64,000 bases of DNA, from positions 930,001 to 994,000 of the forward strand of contig NZ_JTDN01000002.1 in NCBI RefSeq assembly GCF_000802385.1, written 5' to 3'. The notes below the pieces were generated by a model. The model was not told the DNA's origin. It searched no databases and saw only the letters and a program-made list of their open reading frames with translations. Positions within the stretch are counted from its first letter, which is position 1; each line of letters opens with the position of its first letter. This DNA is from Croceibacterium mercuriale (lineage in GTDB: Bacteria > Pseudomonadota > Alphaproteobacteria > Sphingomonadales > Sphingomonadaceae). The translations under genes and the position numbers were made by a program. Shown piece after piece: positions 38,412 to 45,160 of this stretch.

Positions 38412-39670
38412 GGTCGGCCTCCGCTGAGATCGAGTTGCTGTATTCTTGGAACCGCGATGCAGATCAGCCCGAAGGCGAGGACGTGGAGCGAGGCGGCCAC
38501 CACCAGCACCGGGCTGTAGCCATATCCCGCATCCAGCGCCCAGCCGGCGGCCTGGCCCATCAGGATGCCGCCAAACGCGCCACCCATCCCCACCAGGCCG
38601 GCGAGGCGGCCCAGCGCCGCGCGCGGGATCATGTCGGTGGGCAAGGTCATCACCAGCGTCGACCAGCCCTGCTGGCCGAAGAAGGCGAGGCTGAACAGGG
38701 CGAGCACCAGGCCGACGGACTGCGCCTGCGGCACGAACATCACCCACGGCATGCATGCCGCGCAGGCACCCAGCGCGATCTTGCGCGCGGCGTTCACGCT
38801 CATCCCCCGCGCCAGCAGCCGGCCGGATAGCCAGCCCGCCGCAACGCTGCCGACCCCGGCCGCGGCATAGGGGATCCAGCCCAGCGTGGCCGCCTGCTTC
38901 AGGTCGAAGGAATGTGCCTCGAACAGATACTTGGGCAGCCAGAACAGGTAGAAGTACCATGCCCCGTCGCTCAGGAACTTGGCGCCCACGATGCCCTGCA
39001 CCTCACGCCGTGCCAGCAGCGCGCGCAATGTCGCGCCACCGCCGTCCGCCGTCACCGTGTCTGCGGGGGGCGGATCGCGGTACAGCAGCGCCCACCAGAC
39101 GGCCCAGGCCAGCCCTACCGCACCGGTGACGAAGAACACCCAGCGCCAGCTCGCCAGACCGAACCAGTCGGCGTGCGTCAGGAGCAGCGCGATCAGCGGC
39201 GGCGCGATCACCGCACCGACGGAGGTGCCGGCATTGACGATCCCCATCGCCGTGGCACGGCTGGCGGGGGCGAACCGTTCGGCGATGGCGCGGGTGGCGG
39301 CCGGGAAGCCGCCGCCCTCGCCGACGCCCAGCAGCAGGCGGCTGACGATCAGGGCCGCCACGCCGCCGGCCAGACCATGGCTGGCACAGGCGAGCGACCA
39401 GAAGGCCATGATCGCGACAAACCCGCGGCGGGTGCCGATCCGGTCCAGCAGCCAGCCGCCACCCAGATACATCAGGCCGTATGTCGCCAGGAACGCCGAA
39501 TCGAGCAGCGCCTTGGTCTGGTTGCCGATCGGTATGTCCTGCTGGATATTGGCGATCGCCCAGGGCAATGTCTGCCGGTCGAGATAGCTGATCGCGATCG
39601 CCACCGCGACGATGAAGGCGATGCCCCAGCCGCGGCCCGCGCCACCAGCAGGGACGGCGTCAGCGCGCAT
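38408..39670 (-). CDS. MFS transporter, anion:cation symporter (ACS) family
   Basis: A 420-residue inner-membrane carrier with 12 predicted helices. The first helix motif SYLDRQTLPWAIANIQQD, GVGEGGGFPAATRAIAERF and the AGWLSGRLLARGMS loop are typical of ACS carriers for hexuronates, galactonate and similar sugar acids. The start overlaps the end of the GH39 gene by 11 bases and its stop overlaps the dehydratase start, so it is translated as part of the operon. It likely brings the glycosidase product, or the oxidised sugar acid, into the cytosol for the dehydratase. In Escherichia coli a related MFS carrier sits beside the L-rhamnonate dehydratase gene. Confidence 0.9.
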   Translation of the reverse strand: MRADAVPAGGAGRGWGIAFIVAVAIAISYLDRQTLPWAIANIQQDIPIGNQTKALLDSAFLATYGLMYLGGGWLLDRIGTRRGFVAIMAFWSLACASHGLAGGVAALIVSRLLLGVGEGGGFPAATRAIAERFAPASRATAMGIVNAGTSVGAVIAPPLIALLLTHADWFGLASWRWVFFVTGAVGLAWAVWWALLYRDPPPADTVTADGGGATLRALLARREVQGIVGAKFLSDGAWYFYLFWLPKYLFEAHSFDLKQAATLGWIPYAAAGVGSVAAGWLSGRLLARGMSVNAARKIALGACAACMPWVMFVPQAQSVGLVLALFSLAFFGQQGWSTLVMTLPTDMIPRAALGRLAGLVGMGGAFGGILMGQAAGWALDAGYGYSPVLVVAASLHVLAFGLICIAVPRIQQLDLSGGRP

Positions 39671-41369
39671 CCAGCACGACCAGCGCCACGCCCTGCCGCG
39701 GCAGGTCCAGCGTTGCCGTTGCCGTGCCGCCGGCGCCGGGCACGACCGCCAGGGTGCCAGGCTGCATCACGGATGCCTGTTCCATCTGGGCGTACTGTTC
39801 GGAGTCGGGCGCCTGCGGCGAACCCATCTTCTGCCAGGCGGTGAAGGCGTTGGCATTGTCCCCGTCCACCCGCCACAGCGCCGCGCTGGTCGGGGCCGGG
39901 CCGGTCAGGCCGTCGAAGGTGACGCTGACCCGTGCATGGGGGCCGGGCACGTCGTCATCATGGTAATGCCACACCAGCATGGCCAGCTTGCCGTCGGCAG
40001 TGCGGGTGGCGATCGTCCCCACATCCGCCTGCCCGCGCACACCATCGGCGATGATCGTGTCGAGCGGCACCTGCGCGTCACTGGTGGCGGCAAGCCGTTC
40101 CGTCCCCAGCTGCGCGAACAGGCGGAAGACGTTCAGCACCGGCAGGTCGACGCCGTTGGTGGACAGCTGGCGATAGCCGGCGAACCAGGGCTGGTCCTCG
40201 AACTCGAATGACCAGGACAGCACGCCTTCCAGGTTCACGTTGCGGCGCCTGGCGAGGTCCCAGATGCGCGCGAAGCTGGCAGCCGTGTAGCTGGAGTACA
40301 TGGTGCCGTTGCGATACGCGTTCTGCGGCCCGGGGCATGCGGCGCAGCCTTCCGGATCGCTTTCACCGATGATCACGGGCTTGTCGGCCAGCGCCGGAAT
40401 GGAGGTCGTCTTGACGAAGCCGCGGTCGACTTCGCGCAGATGCGTGTTGATCCCCATCCGCACATGACCGTCGACGAAGGTCGGTTGCCCCTTGGCATGG
40501 AAGGCCAGGAAATCCGTGGGCGTGCCGGTCTCTCCGGTGGCGTAGTTCGTCCCCGTCGTCACATGGCGCAGGAACCCGTCCATGAACGCGCCGCCGGCAC
40601 CCGCGGAATCCGGACCGCCGACCCTGGCACTGGGCAGAGCCCGGCGTACACCGTCGATGGCGTAGTCATGCGTCTTGTAGAATTCTTCAGGCGTGGCTTC
40701 CCAATAGGCGCCGTTCGCCTCGTTCCAGACCTCGAAGTACCAGCGCTCGACCTCCTCGCGGCCGTAGCGTTCGATGTTGTGGCGGGTCCACTGGTAGTTC
40801 AGTTCGCGCCACTTGTCGTAATCCTTGGGCGGGTAGGCCCAGCCGGTGATGATGTGGTCGTAGTCGAAGCCTGGTCGCCAGCTGTGCTGGTAGGGGGTGC
40901 CCGCGGGCGCGCTCGACATCGCTTCCGGCATAAAGCCAAGTTGCAGGTAAGGGCGCACACCGCGTGCCAGATAGGTGTCGATGATCCGGTCCACGACGGT
41001 CCAGTCGTAGACCGGCTGCCCATCCGGCGTCTCCGTGTAGATGTTGGTGCTGCCCCACTTGAATGAGGCGGTGCCGTCGCCGGTGTTGAGCAGGTTGTGC
41101 GCGCGGAAGAACACCTCGCCCGGCTTCAGTTCGCCAAGTTCGGTCAGCAGCTTGCGCCCGTCCTTCATGGTTGCGTAGTTCGGCTCGTCCGCGCCGAAGA
41201 AGCGCCAGACCGGCGGCAGCGCGCCGTCGCTGCGATCGGCGTGCACCTCGATCGATACCGGGCGCGGGGCTGCCTGCGCGGCGGCCGGATCGACTTGCTG
41301 CGCCAAGCTGGCGCCAGCTGTGCCGATCGCAAGGCTTGCCGCGGCGAATATGGCCGGAAAGCGGTTCAT
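39660..41369 (-). CDS. GH39 glycoside hydrolase, exported
   Basis: A 569-residue secreted or periplasmic enzyme with signal peptide MNRFPAIFAAASLAIGTAGA; AAAGGA supports the ATG at 41369. The (beta/alpha)8 catalytic domain carries the acid/base Glu217 in FEVWNEANGAYW and the nucleophile Glu336 in IIGESDPEGC, both in the GH39 arrangement; a beta-domain follows (~residues 430-560). GH39 members include beta-xylosidases, alpha-L-iduronidases and other exo-enzymes, so substrate is open. Its place between a TonB receptor and a sugar-acid transporter plus dehydratase suggests it frees the sugar that feeds this branch. Confidence 0.88.
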   Translation of the reverse strand: MNRFPAIFAAASLAIGTAGASLAQQVDPAAAQAAPRPVSIEVHADRSDGALPPVWRFFGADEPNYATMKDGRKLLTELGELKPGEVFFRAHNLLNTGDGTASFKWGSTNIYTETPDGQPVYDWTVVDRIIDTYLARGVRPYLQLGFMPEAMSSAPAGTPYQHSWRPGFDYDHIITGWAYPPKDYDKWRELNYQWTRHNIERYGREEVERWYFEVWNEANGAYWEATPEEFYKTHDYAIDGVRRALPSARVGGPDSAGAGGAFMDGFLRHVTTGTNYATGETGTPTDFLAFHAKGQPTFVDGHVRMGINTHLREVDRGFVKTTSIPALADKPVIIGESDPEGCAACPGPQNAYRNGTMYSSYTAASFARIWDLARRRNVNLEGVLSWSFEFEDQPWFAGYRQLSTNGVDLPVLNVFRLFAQLGTERLAATSDAQVPLDTIIADGVRGQADVGTIATRTADGKLAMLVWHYHDDDVPGPHARVSVTFDGLTGPAPTSAALWRVDGDNANAFTAWQKMGSPQAPDSEQYAQMEQASVMQPGTLAVVPGAGGTATATLDLPRQGVALVVLDAR

Positions 41370-41395
41370 GGGCAGGTCCTTTTCTGCGGGAAGTG

Positions 41396-44122
41396 TCAAA
41401 GCCGGGCGCGGAAGCCGAGGGCGAAGGTACGCGTGAAAAGCAGGGTGTCACGCGGGTACAGGTACTCGTCGCCGAAGTAGGTCCGGATGATGCTGTTGGT
41501 GAGGTTGGCGGCGTCGAACACCACGGTGAGGTCGGGATTGATGTCGTAGGCGATCGACAGGTCCAGGTTCTGCACCGCGCTCCGGCGGAAATCGTTCGGA
41601 TTGACCCCGGTGAAATGCAGCCCCGTGCTGTAGCCGTCGCGCCAGACATACGAGGCTCGCGCCGACAGCCCGTCCTTTTCGTAGATGAGCGTGCCGCTGG
41701 CCGAGTATTTCGAAACGTTGGCGAAGGGCAGCGTGAGGTATCCGGTGACGCCCGGCAGCGGCGCAAGGGCCCGGTTCTCGCCATCTATGAAGGTGCCGTT
41801 GGCGCTGACCCCGAACCCATCCAGGAACTCCGGGAAGTAGGTGAAGCCGCCTTCGATGCCCGTCAGCTTGCCGGTGCCCGAATTTTCCGGGCGCGAGATC
41901 TGGTAGGTGCCGTTGTCGGGCCCGAGATAGTCGATCTGGAAATTGCTGGTGACCGACTGGATGAAGCCGGTCACATCCCGGTGGAAGACGGTCGCCGTGA
42001 TCGAGCTGGACGCATCGATGTACCATTCCAGTGCCAGATCGTAATTGGTGGATTCGACCGGCTGCAGCTCGGCATTGCCGCTCGATCCGCGGCCGAATGG
42101 CTGCTGGCCGGGCACCGGCGGCGTCAGCGTCAGGGCAGGGTTCAGTTGCGCAAAGCTGGGCCGCGTGATCGTCTTGCTGGCAGCTGCCCGCAGGAACAGC
42201 CCGTCGGCCAGGCGATAGCGCAGGGCGATGTTGGGCAGCACATCCGTGCTGCTGCTGGCGATCCGCACCGGTTCGACCGCGGTTCCCAGCGCCCTGAACG
42301 CGTTGGAAACCGTGTCGACCTGCACGATCCGGATACCGGCCTGCCCGTCCAGGGCGCCCAGTTCGTAACTCGCCTGGGCGTAGCCGGCATAGCTTTTCTC
42401 CGTGATGTCGAAGAAGCGGCGATCCTCGAATTGCGGGTCGCCGGATGGCAGGCCGAAGCGTTCGCGCAGCACATCGATGTTGTCGAGCAGGTAGTCGGTC
42501 GACGGGGACACCCACGACTGGATGAACGGGCGCCGGTCTTCGAAGAAGCCGCCCGGTTTGCGCAGCAGCAGGCCGGGAATGCTGTCGGCCCGGACGGTCA
42601 GGCAAGGGACGGCCCCGGTGGCCGAGCAGTTCACGTTCTGCACGAAGGAACGCGACGTTGCGTCCCGCTGGTTCACGCGGGCGCCGATCGCCAGTTCGGT
42701 GAAGATCCACAGCGGGTCGCTGTAGGTCACGTCCCCGCGCCAGGTATATTCCTGACCCAGCGCCTCCGTCTCCGTCAGGTTCAGGCGTGCAAGATTGTAC
42801 CTAGAGAAATCCGCCGGATCGTCGAACGGCAGCACGAATGTCGGGGTGCCGTTCGAACGGTCGAAGACGCCGTCGGTCCGCCGGGCGAGGAAATCGATGT
42901 CGAGGATGTAGTCGCGGTCGGCCGCTTCGGAGCGGGTGTACGAGACCTCCGACGCGATCGACAGGCCGCCATCCTCCCACGCTCCGCCCAGCGCGCCCTG
43001 CAGCCGGTCGGCATGATTGTGGTAGGTGATGCCATAGTTCGCCACCCGGTTGTTGAGCAGGCTGATCCGCTCCACCAGCTTCGTGTCGTCCACGAAGGTC
43101 AGCGGCTCGGCCAGCCGGCCGTTCATCGACGTGAAGTTCTGGTCGCCGTTCCCCTTGTCCCGGAACCCGTAGAACAGGCCATCGAAGAACAGGGTCAGGC
43201 GGTCGTCGGGGGCCCATTGCAACGATGTGTTCACGGCCGGCCGCTCGCGCCGGCCGATCGCATCCACGCCGCCGATCACGTCGCTGTGGAAGACCCGCGG
43301 TTCGGCGGCACTGGTACCGCGCGGGTCCAGCGGAACGCCGGGCGTATAGGGTGCCCGGCTGTTGTCGGGATTGTACCCGAAATAGCCACCATTGAAGATC
43401 GTCTGGTCGCGATAGTCGGTCCGCTGGTACGACAGCGCCACCAGTGCGCCAATGTCGCCGATGCCCGTTGACCAGCGGTCCGACAGCAGCGCGCTGACGT
43501 AGGGATTGAACGAATCCGACTGCTCCGCATAGACGCCGCGCGCGGACACGGCGAAGCGCGCGCCTTCGAAGTCGAAGGGGCGGCGGGTGCGAACGTTGAT
43601 GAGCCCGGCGATGCCGCCTTCGATCTGGTCGGCCGAGCGCGACTTGTAGACGTCCACCCCGGCGACGAGATCGGCCGGCACGTCGGCCAGCGACAGCGAG
43701 CGGCCGGTGGTGCTGAAGATGTTGCGGCCGTTGATGACCGTCAGCACATCGGGCAGGCCGCGGACCAGCACCGTGCTGGATTCTCCGCGGAACCTTGGTG
43801 CCACCTGCACGCCGGGTACGCGCTGCAGCGCCTCCACCACATTGTTGTCCGGCAGCTTGCCGATGTCCTCAGCCACCACCGAGTCCACGATCTGCCGCGC
43901 GTTGCGCTTGATGGCCTGGGCGGAAGAAAGGCTGGCCCGGACGCCGGTCACGACGATCTCGGCAGCAGCGGAGGCCGACGTCGCGCCTGGACTCTCCGGC
44001 GCAGCCGGAGTGCCGGCAGCAACCGTGCCATCGCCCGCCCGCTGCGCCATCGTGGCTGGTGCCAGGGAAAAGCCGATGGCTAGTGCAGACACGCTGCCCA
44101 GCGTTCGATGAAGCCTGCTCAT
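41396..44122 (-). CDS. TonB-dependent receptor, Xanthomonas/Caulobacter carbohydrate class (arm B)
   Basis: A 908-residue outer-membrane transporter with signal peptide ending near APATMAQ, the TonB-box and class signature EIVVTGVRASLSSAQAIKR, VVAEDIGKLPDNNVVEALQRVPGV in the plug, and a long beta-barrel ending in FTRTFALGFRARL. The terminal residue is leucine, not the usual phenylalanine. The signature is that of the TonB-Xanth-Caul class, which imports oligosaccharides. It is the first gene of arm B, 26 bases ahead of the GH39 gene. Its promoter region contains the perfect GntR-type operator at 44176-44190. Confidence 0.94.
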   Translation of the reverse strand: MSRLHRTLGSVSALAIGFSLAPATMAQRAGDGTVAAGTPAAPESPGATSASAAAEIVVTGVRASLSSAQAIKRNARQIVDSVVAEDIGKLPDNNVVEALQRVPGVQVAPRFRGESSTVLVRGLPDVLTVINGRNIFSTTGRSLSLADVPADLVAGVDVYKSRSADQIEGGIAGLINVRTRRPFDFEGARFAVSARGVYAEQSDSFNPYVSALLSDRWSTGIGDIGALVALSYQRTDYRDQTIFNGGYFGYNPDNSRAPYTPGVPLDPRGTSAAEPRVFHSDVIGGVDAIGRRERPAVNTSLQWAPDDRLTLFFDGLFYGFRDKGNGDQNFTSMNGRLAEPLTFVDDTKLVERISLLNNRVANYGITYHNHADRLQGALGGAWEDGGLSIASEVSYTRSEAADRDYILDIDFLARRTDGVFDRSNGTPTFVLPFDDPADFSRYNLARLNLTETEALGQEYTWRGDVTYSDPLWIFTELAIGARVNQRDATSRSFVQNVNCSATGAVPCLTVRADSIPGLLLRKPGGFFEDRRPFIQSWVSPSTDYLLDNIDVLRERFGLPSGDPQFEDRRFFDITEKSYAGYAQASYELGALDGQAGIRIVQVDTVSNAFRALGTAVEPVRIASSSTDVLPNIALRYRLADGLFLRAAASKTITRPSFAQLNPALTLTPPVPGQQPFGRGSSGNAELQPVESTNYDLALEWYIDASSSITATVFHRDVTGFIQSVTSNFQIDYLGPDNGTYQISRPENSGTGKLTGIEGGFTYFPEFLDGFGVSANGTFIDGENRALAPLPGVTGYLTLPFANVSKYSASGTLIYEKDGLSARASYVWRDGYSTGLHFTGVNPNDFRRSAVQNLDLSIAYDINPDLTVVFDAANLTNSIIRTYFGDEYLYPRDTLLFTRTFALGFRARL

Positions 44123-44175
44123 CTTCCTGTCCTCTCCTGTCCACGGCTTTGCCGCATGTTGTTGCAGTCTGCTAA

Positions 44176-44190
44176 TCTGGTAGGACCAGA
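44176..44190. promoter_or_regulatory. FadR/GntR operator in the arm B promoter
   Basis: TCTGGT-AGG-ACCAGA is a perfect 6-3-6 palindrome fitting the FadR-subfamily pattern TNGTNNNACNA. On the minus strand a TTGCCA -35-like hexamer lies next to it (44192-44197), so the site sits in the spacer of the arm B promoter. The GntR gene is directly adjacent. Confidence 0.75.
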
Positions 44191-44240
44191 ATGGCAAGAG
44201 CCTGTCTGCGAGATGAGCTTTACCTGTTCATTAGCCAGCA

Positions 44241-44255
44241 TCTGGTACGACAGGA
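44241..44255. promoter_or_regulatory. second, imperfect GntR operator copy
   Basis: TCTGGT-ACG-ACAGGA matches the perfect operator at 12 of 15 positions and lies 50 bases downstream of the end of it, ahead of the GntR start. It may give autoregulation or cooperative binding. Spacing between centres is 65 bases. Confidence 0.5.
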
Positions 44256-44314
44256 TCATGCTGCGCCCGCATGGCCGCTTGACCTTTGCCGAGCTTGTCG
44301 AGCATTGTGCGGCG

Positions 44315-45043
44315 ATGACGGCGGACGAAGCCCATCCCAGCAGCAAGCGGCCGGCCGACATCCGCGGCAGGGTCACGCATGACCTGGGTGTGGCGATCGT
44401 GACGGGTCGGCTGGCGCCGGGCGCCGCGCTGATGAGCGAGGAGCGGTTCAGCGCGGAGAATGGCATCTCCCGCGGCGCCTATCGCGAGGCACTGAAGATC
44501 CTTGCCGCGAAGGGCCTGGTGCATCAGCGGGTCAAGAGCGCCACGCGCGTGAACGAGCGCATCAGGTGGAGCATGCTTGACCTGGATGTACTGGGATGGA
44601 TGTTCGAGGGCGGTGCCAGCCGGGACTTCATCAACGGCATCTTCGAACTGCGCCGGATCGTCGAGCCATCCGCGGCCGCGCTGGCCGCGCGGCGACGCGA
44701 CGATCGCCAGCTTGCCCGTATGGGGCATGCGCTGGAAGAGATGGAGCGCAACGGCCTTCACGCCAGCGCCGGGCGGCAGGCCGACCAGGCCTTCCACCTC
44801 GCCATTCTGGAAGCGACGCGCAACGAGCCGCTGATGACGCTGTCGAACTCGATCGCGGCCGCAGTGGAGTGGACCACCCGCTTCGCCCGTGACCAGCGCG
44901 GGCAGAAACGCGACCCCATGCCCGATCATCACGCGGTCTATTCCGCGATCGTCGCGGGCGATCACCAGGGCGCGCGCGCAGCGATGGAGACGCTGATCGA
45001 CAACGCCTTGCACGATGCCGACATGGTCCTCGCCAGCGGCTAG
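44315..45043 (+). CDS. GntR-family (FadR subfamily) transcriptional regulator
   Basis: A 242-residue regulator. The N-terminal winged helix reads RPADIRGRVTHDLGVAIVTGRLAPG, SEERFSAENGISRGAYREALKILAAKGLV; the C-terminal all-helical FCD/FadR effector domain has the metal-site pattern (FELRRIVEPSAAALAA ... DQAFHLAILEATRNEPL ... DHHAVYSAIVAGDHQGA). The ATG at 44315 (MTADEAHPSS) is chosen because it begins just before the conserved domain; in-frame ATGs at 44213 and 44258 would run through the operator region. It diverges from arm B and precedes arm C, so it likely represses arm B and is released by a sugar-acid effector. Confidence 0.9.
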   Translation: MTADEAHPSSKRPADIRGRVTHDLGVAIVTGRLAPGAALMSEERFSAENGISRGAYREALKILAAKGLVHQRVKSATRVNERIRWSMLDLDVLGWMFEGGASRDFINGIFELRRIVEPSAAALAARRRDDRQLARMGHALEEMERNGLHASAGRQADQAFHLAILEATRNEPLMTLSNSIAAAVEWTTRFARDQRGQKRDPMPDHHAVYSAIVAGDHQGARAAMETLIDNALHDADMVLASG

Positions 45044-45095
45044 TCCGCCGACAGGTTCTTCTGTTTGACAGGACGATCCGGCGGAGTCACAACCA

Positions 45096-45128
45096 TTGAC
45101 GGGACACCGGTGTCCGGATGCATCCGGA
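45096..45128 (+). promoter_or_regulatory. promoter with LacI-type operator and overlapping second palindrome (arm C)
   Basis: A -35-like TTGACG (45096-45101) is followed by the perfect 14-bp palindrome GGACACCGGTGTCC (45102-45115, central CG as in LacI operators) filling the spacer, and a weak -10-like TGCATC at 45119. A second perfect palindrome, TCCGGATGCATCCGGA (45113-45128), overlaps it by three bases. A LacI gene closes arm C, so repression by it is likely. Confidence 0.7.
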
Positions 45129-45160
45129 CTCAGAAGCCGGGACCATGGGAGGTTGTTGAA

